Assembly (NCBI GenBank): GCA_046152955.1
Contig: JBJXGA010000095.1
Location: forward strand, 1-64,000
Direction: 5' to 3'
Length of the DNA: 64,000 nt
DNA from: SIAF01 sp046152955
Lineage (GTDB): Bacteria > Planctomycetota > Planctomycetia > Planctomycetales > Planctomycetaceae
Program-made: the position numbers and the translations under genes
Notes under the pieces: generated by a model
Seen by the model: the letters and a program-made list of their open reading frames with translations, nothing else
Told to the model about the DNA's origin: nothing
Databases searched by the model: none
In this document: positions 18,707 through 26,659 of the stretch, piece after piece
How the letters are laid out: each line of letters begins with the position of its first letter
How positions within the stretch are numbered: position 1 is the stretch's first letter

Positions 18707-19531
18707 GTGTCTCAAACCCCCACTGCCACGGAATCGTCGCCGCCGCGAGTTTTGCTTTTGACCTCTCCCGGATTGCTGGGAGCCGAGATCATCAATCGCT
18801 TCGCGGCCTGCGGCGACATCCACTTGGTGGGGATCGGGCTTACCGCGCGGCTGTATAAGAACAAGGGGCTGCTGGGAACCGCTCTGACGCTGTATCGGCG
18901 CGCCGGATGGAGATACCTGTCGTATGGGGCGCAGGAATCAACCGTCGCCTGGACGCGGCTCCGCGCGTCGGGACGCCCCAGCGGACTCAAGCGGGTCGGA
19001 GGCCAGGTCCGGCCGCTGCGCGAGGTCAATGCAGCAGAATCGATCGCCTGGATGCGGGAGCTGGCGCCCGACTATGTCGCGTCGTTTTTCTTTAACCAGT
19101 GGATTGGACAGGGGGTTCGCGCTGTCCCCACGCGGGGCGCCGTCAACCTGCATCCCAGCCTGCTCCCCGCCTTGCGCGGCCCGGATCCGATCTTTCGCAC
19201 GCTGGAGCGCGGCTTGACGACCTCCGGATACACGATCCATGCCATTGCCGACGAATTCGACGCCGGCCAGATTCTGCATCAACATCCGCGACCGGTCCCC
19301 CAGGGGTTGTCGGAGTTTGGCCTGTACCGCCAGACGGTTCGTGAAGGGGCGGAACTGTTTGTGAATTGGCTGGCGGGAAAGGTCGCCAGCGTCGTCCCTA
19401 AAGTCTCGGGAAAAGACGTGGGGGACTACTGCACGTTTCCCACACCGGACGAAGTGCGGGCCTTCCTTCGGGGCGGTCACCGGTTGATCGATGCGGGTGA
19501 GCTCCGCCGGGCCCTGGCTGAGATCGAGTGA
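18707..19531 (+). CDS. Formyltransferase-fold protein
   Basis: A 274-residue protein of the formyl-tetrahydrofolate-dependent transferase fold (Fmt/PurN/ArnA type). The catalytic triad is present with Fmt-like spacing: Asn147 and His149 in NLHPSLLP and Asp185 in EFDAGQIL; the RGPDP loop is also typical. The N-terminal part is not a standard PurN nucleotide loop, so the one-carbon donor and acceptor are uncertain. I chose GTG at 18707 because GAGG lies 9 nt upstream; a TTG at 18701 would sit too near it. It is the last gene of the set with the aminotransferase fusion and FemAB-like gene and may formylate or otherwise cap an amine. Confidence 0.85.
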   Translation: MSQTPTATESSPPRVLLLTSPGLLGAEIINRFAACGDIHLVGIGLTARLYKNKGLLGTALTLYRRAGWRYLSYGAQESTVAWTRLRASGRPSGLKRVGGQVRPLREVNAAESIAWMRELAPDYVASFFFNQWIGQGVRAVPTRGAVNLHPSLLPALRGPDPIFRTLERGLTTSGYTIHAIADEFDAGQILHQHPRPVPQGLSEFGLYRQTVREGAELFVNWLAGKVASVVPKVSGKDVGDYCTFPTPDEVRAFLRGGHRLIDAGELRRALAEIE

Positions 19532-19674
19532 ATGCCCGGCCCCTCGGTCGATTCACTCGACCCCGAACGGGGGCTGCGGAAAAGCCAGCCCCGTGGAACC
19601 AATTTCAATTGCGTCCGCTACAGAAACCGGTTATTTTTTATTTGAGGTTTTCCGTTGTCGCGAGCGTCTGGACT

Positions 19675-20241
19675 ATGGACCACAATCTCTATTTGTTGAA
19701 TGACCCGCAGATTCTGCCGTTTCAAAAACTCCCCCTGCCTCAGGGGACGATGATTGTCGGGCGCTCCTCGGAGAACGCGCTGTACGTCCCCGACATCACA
19801 GTATCCAGGCGGCACGCCGAGGTCACCGTTAACGGCGGAAAGGTCACCATTCGAGACCTGGACAGTCGCAACGGCACGTTTCTCGGAAATGAGCGGATCG
19901 GTTTCACCGCCATCGGCACGGGGCAGCGGGTTCGATTCGGCCGCGTGTCGTTTGTTCTTTCTCAATCGCACAGCAGCCAGATGCTCGCGGACGTTGAGTT
20001 TGAAACCGAGACGCATCGGGGGCCAGTCCTCAGCCGCGAGGCCAAACTGCTGCTCGCGAAATTGTCTGAGGCCAGGTGCCGTGTGTTTGATTGGCTGGTG
20101 GAAGGGAATACCGAAAAGAAAATTGCCGAGGTGTTGGGACTCAGCCCGCACACCGTCCACAGCCATGTCCGCGAGATTTTTCAAGTCTTCGACGTCCATT
20201 CCAAAGCCGAATTGATCGCGAAATGTACCGGCAATCCCTAG
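19675..20241 (+). CDS. FHA domain / LuxR-type HTH regulator
   Basis: A 188-residue protein with an N-terminal FHA domain (IVGRSSENAL, SRRHAEV, DLDSRNGTF; about 25-100) and a C-terminal LuxR-type helix-turn-helix (about 120-182; KKIAEVLGLSPHTVHSHV). FHA domains bind phosphothreonine, so DNA binding is probably controlled by a Hanks-type kinase rather than by a receiver domain, which is absent. It lies 143 bp downstream of the formyltransferase-like gene. Its stop codon shares the palindrome CTAG with the stop codon of the convergent transferase gene (20238-20241). Confidence 0.88.
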   Translation: MDHNLYLLNDPQILPFQKLPLPQGTMIVGRSSENALYVPDITVSRRHAEVTVNGGKVTIRDLDSRNGTFLGNERIGFTAIGTGQRVRFGRVSFVLSQSHSSQMLADVEFETETHRGPVLSREAKLLLAKLSEARCRVFDWLVEGNTEKKIAEVLGLSPHTVHSHVREIFQVFDVHSKAELIAKCTGNP

Positions 20242-20987
20242 GCCAGCGCGATCAGTGGTCGTAAGCGCACCGAGACCTCTTCTCCGGAGGCCAGCAGGGC
20301 CTGGATGTGCCCGGCCAGCAGTTGCCAGTCCTCCGGCGTGTCGACGTCGTACCAGGGAGGGAGCAGCGCCAGCCTGGCCCCCGATTGGACGACGCGCGCC
20401 ACCGTCTGTTGCAGGACGCGCGGGGTACTCCAGTCGATCCCCTCAAAAATGGGCCAATCCCTTCCCCGCTGCCCCACCAGATAATAGCCCCCGTCGGTGG
20501 CTGGTCCCAAAACGACGTCTGCCGTATCAAGGAGTTCGAACGCCTGCTCCACAAACTCGCGAGGGAGCGTCGGACTGTCCGAACCAATCACCACGACTCG
20601 ATCCCCATCCCGACGCAGCCGTTCCGCGAAAAATTGGTCCAGCCGCTCTCCCAGCGCGCCGGCCGGCTGCGGCCAAACCTCATATTGGCCGGGGGAGCGG
20701 AGGGCCTCCTGACGCCCCCCGCCGGTGTCGCCCTGAGACTCCCCTGCCCCACGGGGTTCCCGCGCGACAATCGAATGGGCGATCCCGGCGAAGTACGCCC
20801 GAGAGTCGTCTGTCGCCGGGGTATAGCACAGAACTCTCGCGCCGGCGGTGTCCTGGAACCGCTCCACCAGTTCGTGTACGAACGCCGTGTAGGCTTCGGC
20901 CGCCCGCTCGGCTCCCAGGGCCGCCGCCAAACGCGTCTTGACCAACCCCGGCACCGGCAGCCGAACAAACAACCCCAGTGTGGTCAC
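20238..20987 (-). CDS. DUF2064 / TIGR04282-type glycosyltransferase-like protein
   Basis: A 249-residue nucleotidyl/glycosyltransferase-A-fold protein. Diagnostic motifs: PVPGLVKTRLA near the start, VVIGSDSPTLP in the middle, VVLGPATDGGYYLVG later, and DVDTPEDW near the end. The family is often named after its link to radical SAM and selenodomain proteins, none of which is nearby. I chose GTG at 20987 because GGGAG precedes it with good spacing; the longer frame from 21068 overlaps the upstream gene. It is downstream of the Kelch-like gene in the same direction. Confidence 0.85.
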   Translation of the reverse strand: MTTLGLFVRLPVPGLVKTRLAAALGAERAAEAYTAFVHELVERFQDTAGARVLCYTPATDDSRAYFAGIAHSIVAREPRGAGESQGDTGGGRQEALRSPGQYEVWPQPAGALGERLDQFFAERLRRDGDRVVVIGSDSPTLPREFVEQAFELLDTADVVLGPATDGGYYLVGQRGRDWPIFEGIDWSTPRVLQQTVARVVQSGARLALLPPWYDVDTPEDWQLLAGHIQALLASGEEVSVRLRPLIALA

Positions 20988-21021
20988 AGTGATCTCCCTC
21001 GGGGTCCGTTTCCGCGGAGGC

Positions 21022-22113
21022 TCAATCGTTGAACCAGCCTTGGGGGATCTCCAGCGACCAAACTTCATTGCTCAGCGGCATGGCGTGCCCGCCCGCCACC
21101 CAGATTTTGTCCTGAAACACATAGGCGGAATGCTCGTGCCGCGCCTTCCAAACCGTCGGCGATTTCAGCTCATCCCACTGTTTTCCATCCTTCGAATACC
21201 ACACATCTCCCCAGTTCCGGGAGGGATGATTCGACCACCCTCCCAGAACCCACATCCGATCGCGATACACCACCGACGAGAACCACAGTCGCGGCGCCCA
21301 GGGAGTCCTGTCGAGCGACTTCTCCCAGTGCTCCCCATCAGCCGAGGACCAGACGTCGGTCTCCACGCCGTATTGCGGCACATAGTTTCCCCCTCCCAGA
21401 ACCCACAACCGGTCCTGATGGACCACCACTGCGTGATACGCCCTGGGAGCCCAGCCGGCGTTGGCGGTGGCCTGCGTCCAGGTCTTGCCATCAGCGGAAG
21501 ACCAGACGTCGTTCTTCAGGCTCTTGGTGTCGCCAAAATAGTAGTTCTCGGTTCCACCCACGATCCACATCCGTCCCTTGAAGACCGCGGCCCCGGCTGC
21601 AATCCGCGGACTCCAACCCGCCTGCGCAGTGGCCTGCGTCCACTCAACCCCATCGGTCGACCACCACACTTCGCTGCTGGCGGAATAGCCGGGAAGCCGT
21701 CCGTTGTACCAACCTCCCATGATCCACATCTTGTCGTCGAAAACGAGAGTCATCGGCAAGTCGCTGTGTCTCCAGGGTGCCTCCCCGGTCACCCGCTTCC
21801 AATTCTTGCCGTCGGGAGTCGACCAGACGTCGCGCGGCGGCGTGGCGAAGGAATCGAACCACCCTCCCAGCAGCCACAATTGGTTCTTGTAGACCACTTC
21901 CCCGCTGGAGTCCCTGGGAGCCCAATCGGCCATCGGCGTGACCAGGTTCCAGGAGGGAGCCGTGTCGTCAGCCATCACCGGGCGCTGCGGCACCGTGAGC
22001 GCCAGAACCATCAGCCAAGGCGCCGCCCCAAACGCTGTTCCCGCACTACCGATGCACCGGCCCCCCAGACAACTGCGAACGGATTGCAGAAATCCCAACA
22101 ACAGCCGCACCAT
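21022..22113 (-). CDS. Secreted Kelch-like beta-propeller protein
   Basis: A 363-residue protein with an N-terminal signal or anchor region (about 1-48, ending near VMADD) and six repeats built around W(I/V/L)xGG (for example WLLGGW, WIMGGW, WIVGGT, WVLGGG, WVLGGW, WVAGGH), each followed by a W-S-(T/S)-DG-W segment. This predicts a six-bladed Kelch-type propeller outside the cytoplasm. No catalytic residues are recognisable; such proteins mostly bind partners or glycans. It starts 53 bp from the next minus-strand gene. Confidence 0.88.
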   Translation of the reverse strand: MVRLLLGFLQSVRSCLGGRCIGSAGTAFGAAPWLMVLALTVPQRPVMADDTAPSWNLVTPMADWAPRDSSGEVVYKNQLWLLGGWFDSFATPPRDVWSTPDGKNWKRVTGEAPWRHSDLPMTLVFDDKMWIMGGWYNGRLPGYSASSEVWWSTDGVEWTQATAQAGWSPRIAAGAAVFKGRMWIVGGTENYYFGDTKSLKNDVWSSADGKTWTQATANAGWAPRAYHAVVVHQDRLWVLGGGNYVPQYGVETDVWSSADGEHWEKSLDRTPWAPRLWFSSVVYRDRMWVLGGWSNHPSRNWGDVWYSKDGKQWDELKSPTVWKARHEHSAYVFQDKIWVAGGHAMPLSNEVWSLEIPQGWFND

Positions 22114-22166
22114 GCCTGACTCTCTTTCTGATCAAAGTCCGGTGGAACAAAATGGGCCAGCCCCTG

Positions 22167-22700
22167 TCAGGGAAGGAAGCCCCGCTCGCGGAGTTCCTGG
22201 ATGTTGTCTGGCGCGCTTTTCATCACCCGTTCGGCGGCATAGCGAAAAATGGCAAAACCGGCCAGGGGGGCGGGGGCGCACAGAATCGCCACCCGGTCCT
22301 CTTCGTCGTCGTCCAGTTGACGATTGAGCCGCGCCACCGCCTCTTCAATGCTGTCGGTAACGATCCGTGCCGGTCCCTGCTGATTTTGGAACTTCATGTG
22401 CGAAAACGCAGCGGTTCGGGCCATGATGAAGTCGGCAACCGCCCCTTCTTCACCGTCTTCGAAAAAGTTCTGAAATTCCGGACGGGCGTTGTCGGGAGTG
22501 ATGATCAACGGGCGCGTGACGCGCACTTCGCCGCGAGAAATCTTTACGGGAAAGTCGGGCTTTCCCGGATCGACGACCAGAAAATAGGGCAACTCCGATT
22601 CACCGAATGTGAACAGCGAATAATGCACCGGGCGGGCGATCTCGATCGCTTCCCAAGCCTGCATGAATCGCTGCTGATGATCAAACTGGGGAAAGTCCAT
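22167..22700 (-). CDS. Hypothetical protein, 177 residues
   Basis: I do not recognise this family. It has no signal peptide or membrane segment. Visible features are an acidic stretch near 129-136 (LDDDEEDR) and an alternating alpha/beta pattern. The ATG at 22700 is the natural start. Codon use resembles neighbouring genes and no competing frame is better, so I take it as real. It lies 53 bp upstream of the Kelch-like gene in the same direction and may be co-transcribed with it. Confidence 0.75.
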   Translation of the reverse strand: MDFPQFDHQQRFMQAWEAIEIARPVHYSLFTFGESELPYFLVVDPGKPDFPVKISRGEVRVTRPLIITPDNARPEFQNFFEDGEEGAVADFIMARTAAFSHMKFQNQQGPARIVTDSIEEAVARLNRQLDDDEEDRVAILCAPAPLAGFAIFRYAAERVMKSAPDNIQELRERGFLP

Positions 22701-23035
22701 CGGGATGATCTGCTTCTAGTGAGGAAATTCTGCCGCCGCCTCAGACGAAATCCCGGCTCGTTCCGCCTGGCGACAACCACTATGTGACAGTAACCAACCG
22801 GGATCGACAAGGCAACGCCGAGAATTCCCTCAGAAAGGCTGCCAGGGAATCTGGGCCCACTCCGAACGCCGGTCGCCGGGGCGAGCGCCTTGACAATCTC
22901 CGGTGAGAAGCGTGAAAATCATCTGGTGGTCTCAGCCACCGGGCAAACCAGGCCGCGCTGCGTCGCGTGGGGTGATTCGCCTGCCCGGCTGTGTCTCGAC
23001 CGTTTCGTTTCGAGTTATTCAAAGGAGCTGACTAC
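22701..23035. other. Divergent intergenic region
   Basis: About 335 bp between a minus-strand gene and the plus-strand small basic protein gene. It must hold promoters for both. I could not pick a convincing -35/-10 pair. The only clear element is the strong ribosome-binding site AAGGAG just before the ATG at 23036. Confidence 0.5.
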
Positions 23036-23179
23036 ATGGGAGGTCCGATCGTTCGTACCGGCACGACGCCGGCGTTCTGGGAGAATTGGGAACATGCCTT
23101 GGGCGGAAAGAAAGGAAGTTCCAAGAAATCGGCCGCGGCGGCGGCCCCCAGGGCGACCAAGAAAAAGAAGAAAAAGTAG
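23036..23179 (+). CDS. Short Lys-rich basic protein (47 residues)
   Basis: A 47-residue protein starting MGGPIVRTGTTPAFWENW and ending in an Ala/Lys tail (KKKKKK). The ATG has a strong AAGGAG at 8 nt spacing, much better than most genes here, which argues for high expression. Similar short proteins with a GPIVRTGTTPxFWxNW head and Lys-rich tail are, as far as I recall, widespread in planctomycetes; this was not searched. The tail suggests binding to nucleic acid or ribosomes. It lies 15 bp upstream of a membrane-protein gene. Confidence 0.8.
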   Translation: MGGPIVRTGTTPAFWENWEHALGGKKGSSKKSAAAAAPRATKKKKKK

Positions 23180-23194
23180 CCCGCCCTTCGTACA

Positions 23195-24922
23195 ATGACC
23201 GCGCGCCAGTCCCAGCCCCGTGAGAGTTCCTCCGGGGCTGGTCCGTTTGCGTCGTCGGGTCACCAGCCGTCGGCGGACGACGGAGGCGTGTCTTGTCCTG
23301 ACGACCTCACTGGTTCCCGACACCAGCCCACCCCTTCCCGTTTTTGGAATTGGTTCCAGGTGGGGTTGGTGTTTGTGGCGTTCGCCAGTTATGGAACTTG
23401 GCGGTCCCCCGTTCCGGGAGTCAATGAGCCGCATTTTCTGGGCAAGGCGCGGCATTTCTGGGAACCCTCCTGGTGCGCCCGCGACTTGTTCCTGGAATCG
23501 TCAAACACCCATTGGGTGTTCTATGCCACACTGGGGTCGACCACGCCGGTCCTTTCGTTTCCCCAGGCGGCCTGGGTCGGGCGATTCCTGGTCTGGTGGT
23601 CACTGGCCATAAGCTGGGGAGCGCTGGCCAGACAGTCGGCAACGGGACGCTGGGGACCATCCCTGAGCGCGGCGATTTTCCTGGGGCTGTCGGCGGTCGG
23701 CAATTTCTCGGGGGAATGGCTGATCGGAGGGGTCGAGGCGAAGGGGTTCGCCTATGCCGCCGTGTTTCTGGCGCTGGCATTGGCGATGCAGCGCCGCCCG
23801 TATTGGGCCGCCGCCGCCTGCGGGATCGCAACCTCGTTTCACCCGGTGATTGGTGTGTGGACGATCGTGGCGCTGGGAGGGGCGCTGCTTGCTCCCGCAG
23901 TCGCACGGCACTGGGTGCAGCGCCTGGGATCAGCCAACGCCGGCAGCGCCCCAGTTGCTGGCGAGCCTCCAGGGAGCGAATCACCCCGTCAAGTATCCGC
24001 CGGAACGATCGTCCGAGGTGTGGCGATTTGTCTGGTCTGCGCGCTGCCGGGACTGATTCCAGCCGTCAACGTCCTCCTCCTGGACGGGACAGCGCCCGAA
24101 GTGGTTCAGGAAGCAAACCGGCTGCAGGTATTCGAACGGTTGAAACATCACCTTGATCCAACGCAATTTCCCGCGCGGGCCTGGTGGTTATCAGGGGGTT
24201 TGGTCGTCGCCTGGCTGGCGCTGCTGTGGAGCGGGGCTGCCAGCAACAGCGTCTGGTTGTTCCAGCGGTTCGTGGCGGCAACGCTGCTCATCGCGGGAGC
24301 GGGGCTGGCGATTGGCTTCGGTCCGCGGTGGGCGGGGTTAATGAAATTCTATCCCTTCCGTCTGGCCGATCTCTTCGTGCCGATCGCCGTGTCGCTGTTG
24401 GCGGCTGACCTCTTGAGCCGCAGAACCCGTTTCGGACTGGCAGCTCATCCGGGTGGGGCTTGGGGGACATTGGTGCTCCGCAGTCTGGTTGTGCTGTGGA
24501 TCGTGACCTGGATCGTGCGGAGCCCCCCTCCGGATCGGAGTCCGACGCGCTGGACGACGCGACAGTTGTCTGACTGGGAGGATGTCTGCCGGTGGGTCTC
24601 TGAGAACACTCCCGCCGATGCGTTGTGCCTGACGCCGACGCAGCGGAATTACACGTTCAAGTGGTATGCCCAGCGCGCCGAGTACGTGATCTACAAGGAT
24701 TGTCCGCAGGATGCGCGAAGCCTGGTGGAATGGGATCGGCGGATGGACGAAATTGCCGCCTGGCGCAAGCGTCACGCCCGGAGCGGCATCACCAGGACAG
24801 CGCTCGCCGAGCTGCGCCGGACAACCGGAGTGGAATTTGTCGTCGATTGGTATATCCAGAAATATCGCGTCCCTCCCCTCTACCGCAATCGCTCGTTCCG
24901 AGTCTATCCCACCCGGGAGTGA
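23195..24922 (+). CDS. Multi-pass membrane protein (DUF6798-like)
   Basis: A 575-residue integral membrane protein with about ten hydrophobic segments between residues 55 and 440 and a soluble C-terminal region of about 130 residues with CLTPTQRNYTFKWYAQRAEY. The overall shape resembles membrane glycosyltransferase (GT-C) proteins and a DUF6798-type family I recall from planctomycetes, but I see no confident catalytic motif. It starts 15 bp after the short basic protein gene and ends 26 bp from a convergent gene. Confidence 0.82.
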   Translation: MTARQSQPRESSSGAGPFASSGHQPSADDGGVSCPDDLTGSRHQPTPSRFWNWFQVGLVFVAFASYGTWRSPVPGVNEPHFLGKARHFWEPSWCARDLFLESSNTHWVFYATLGSTTPVLSFPQAAWVGRFLVWWSLAISWGALARQSATGRWGPSLSAAIFLGLSAVGNFSGEWLIGGVEAKGFAYAAVFLALALAMQRRPYWAAAACGIATSFHPVIGVWTIVALGGALLAPAVARHWVQRLGSANAGSAPVAGEPPGSESPRQVSAGTIVRGVAICLVCALPGLIPAVNVLLLDGTAPEVVQEANRLQVFERLKHHLDPTQFPARAWWLSGGLVVAWLALLWSGAASNSVWLFQRFVAATLLIAGAGLAIGFGPRWAGLMKFYPFRLADLFVPIAVSLLAADLLSRRTRFGLAAHPGGAWGTLVLRSLVVLWIVTWIVRSPPPDRSPTRWTTRQLSDWEDVCRWVSENTPADALCLTPTQRNYTFKWYAQRAEYVIYKDCPQDARSLVEWDRRMDEIAAWRKRHARSGITRTALAELRRTTGVEFVVDWYIQKYRVPPLYRNRSFRVYPTRE

Positions 24923-24945
24923 CTCTCCGGCATTGCGGCGGAGAG
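24923..24945. terminator. Hairpin between convergent genes
   Basis: CTCTCCG (24923-24929) pairs with CGGAGAG (24939-24945) around a 9-nt loop, between two genes that converge. There is no T-run on either side, so it is only a possible bidirectional terminator. Confidence 0.35.
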
Positions 24946-24948
24946 GAC

Positions 24949-25971
24949 TTAAGGGACGAACTGGTAGATCCCCTGATGAGACTGGGCGATCCGGCGCAAG
25001 ATCTCTTCGCCCGCTCGGTCTCCCAGGCAGTAGGTGTGGATCACGACTCCCGCGGAATCCAAGCGCCGGATGTCTTCCGGAAGATCGTCGTCGAACTGGC
25101 CGTCGGTCAGCAGGTGAACCACGTCCGGTTTCATTCCAAATGCCTGTTGCAGCGCCTCGCGCGGATCGGTCCCGCCTCCCCCCGGGATTCTCGCAACCCA
25201 TTCCAGGTACTTGCGCTTGTTCGGCACCGTCGCCGGTTGCAACGACTTGGCTGGCATCGGAACCGCATGCGTATTGAAGAAAATGACGAAAAACTCGCTG
25301 CTGGCGGGCAAGCTCCCAATCGCGCGGACCAGCTCGATCTTCAGTCGTTCAAACCGGCTCCGCGCCTCGCTGTGCGGCTCCTTCATGCTTCCTGAGCAAT
25401 CGAGCACGTAGACAAACCGCTTCCCTTCCGCCACGGTGTCAAAAAAGCGTTGCCCCCCCTCTCCCGATCCGCTCCCCCCTCCGGAGCCGCGACCCCCTCC
25501 TAAACCGGCGAGCTGACGCCCCAGGATCGATTGCGATAATTCGTCAGACGAGGGCCAGAGAGCTTCGTCCTCCCTTTCGGGAAGCGGATCGGAGGGCGCC
25601 AGAGCCACGGGAACCTCTGTGGCATCGGGGATAGACACCGGGCTGTTCCAATGGGCCAGTCCGGTCGAGCCTCCGGGAGAGGCGGTGAATTCCTGCGGAA
25701 CAGCCGCGCGCTCCAGCGGTTCCTCGGGCGACTCGGCTTCCAATGCGGAGTCGATGGCAGGGGACACCACTTCCTCCCGGCCCGGCAGAATCACCACCGC
25801 CAACACCAGGAACAGCGTAAGATGGATCGTCGCCGACAAGGCGAACGGGGATTTCCAACCAGTGCCCAGACCCCCACCGGAACCACCGGGACGGTGGCCT
25901 GAAATCCAACTCGATCGGAAGTTAACCCCCCCCGGTCGAATGCGGTGAAACAAACTGAACGACTGCCGCAT
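24949..25971 (-). CDS. Membrane-anchored von Willebrand factor A domain protein
   Basis: A 340-residue protein with a membrane segment (FALSATIHLTLFLVLAVVIL) near the N-terminus, a Pro/Glu-rich linker and a Gly/Ser-rich spacer, then a vWA domain at the C-terminus. The metal-site motif DxSxS is present as LDCSGSM, followed by a TDG motif (LLTDGQFDDD). The domain probably binds a protein partner outside or at the membrane. I chose the ATG at 25971 (MRQSFSLF) because the open frame to 26196 adds sequence of no clear character; an ATG at 26022 is also possible. Confidence 0.82.
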   Translation of the reverse strand: MRQSFSLFHRIRPGGVNFRSSWISGHRPGGSGGGLGTGWKSPFALSATIHLTLFLVLAVVILPGREEVVSPAIDSALEAESPEEPLERAAVPQEFTASPGGSTGLAHWNSPVSIPDATEVPVALAPSDPLPEREDEALWPSSDELSQSILGRQLAGLGGGRGSGGGSGSGEGGQRFFDTVAEGKRFVYVLDCSGSMKEPHSEARSRFERLKIELVRAIGSLPASSEFFVIFFNTHAVPMPAKSLQPATVPNKRKYLEWVARIPGGGGTDPREALQQAFGMKPDVVHLLTDGQFDDDLPEDIRRLDSAGVVIHTYCLGDRAGEEILRRIAQSHQGIYQFVP

Positions 25972-26185
25972 GGCCAAGTCCCGCCAAACGCAGTGGTAGC
26001 ACACACCCGGATAGCCTACCATGCGGCCCTGTCGTTGGGCAACGCTGGTTGTGAGACCCAGGGCGGCGCCGTTGGCGGCTGCCGCCACAACCGATGGCCG
26101 CTCCCCGTCAATTGTGGCGCGACGCCGGGAAGAGAAACCCTGGTTCCTGGAATTGGATCGATGGCCCGGATGGCCGGTGAAATGC

Positions 26186-26626
26186 ATGCGCGACACCCCG
26201 CAGAAACCCAGTGAGAATTTGCACCCCGCGCCGGAAGGTCCGGTGATTTTCTTCGACGGCGTCTGTGGGCTGTGCGACCGGTGGGTCGATTTCGTCCTGA
26301 AGCGGGATGCTTCGGGGCAATTTCGATTCGCCCCCTTGCAGGGTGAATCCGCTCGCGAGTGGTTGAACCTTGCCGACGACCAGGCGCTCCGGTCGGTCGT
26401 CCTCGTAGAACCGCAGGGAACGTTCCGGAAATCGGCGGCCGTCGCACGGATTCTGATCCGACTCGGCGGACGGTGGGCTCTGTGCGGCCAGGCGCTGCGT
26501 CTGATCCCCCCGGTCCTGCGCGATTGGGGTTACGATTTCATCGCGGGACGCCGGTATAGGTGGTTCGGAAAGAAGGAGTCGTGTCGCCTGCCGAGCGCCG
26601 CCGAGCGCGACCGGTTTTTGGCCTGA
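26186..26626 (+). CDS. DCC family thiol-disulfide oxidoreductase (DUF393)
   Basis: A 146-residue protein with the DCC signature FFDGVCGLCDRWVDF (DGxCxxC) near residue 24, a conserved second block (FAPLQGESAR) and the C-terminal YDFIAGRRYRWFGK motif typical of the family. Members are thought to act as thiol-disulfide oxidoreductases; substrates are unknown. The ATG at 26186 was chosen because the family start lies close behind it; the open frame is longer. It is divergent from the vWA gene and converges with the octaheme cytochrome gene. Confidence 0.88.
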   Translation: MRDTPQKPSENLHPAPEGPVIFFDGVCGLCDRWVDFVLKRDASGQFRFAPLQGESAREWLNLADDQALRSVVLVEPQGTFRKSAAVARILIRLGGRWALCGQALRLIPPVLRDWGYDFIAGRRYRWFGKKESCRLPSAAERDRFLA

Positions 26627-26659
26627 CGAGTCTACCGGCCCTGGTCCACGGGTGGCACG

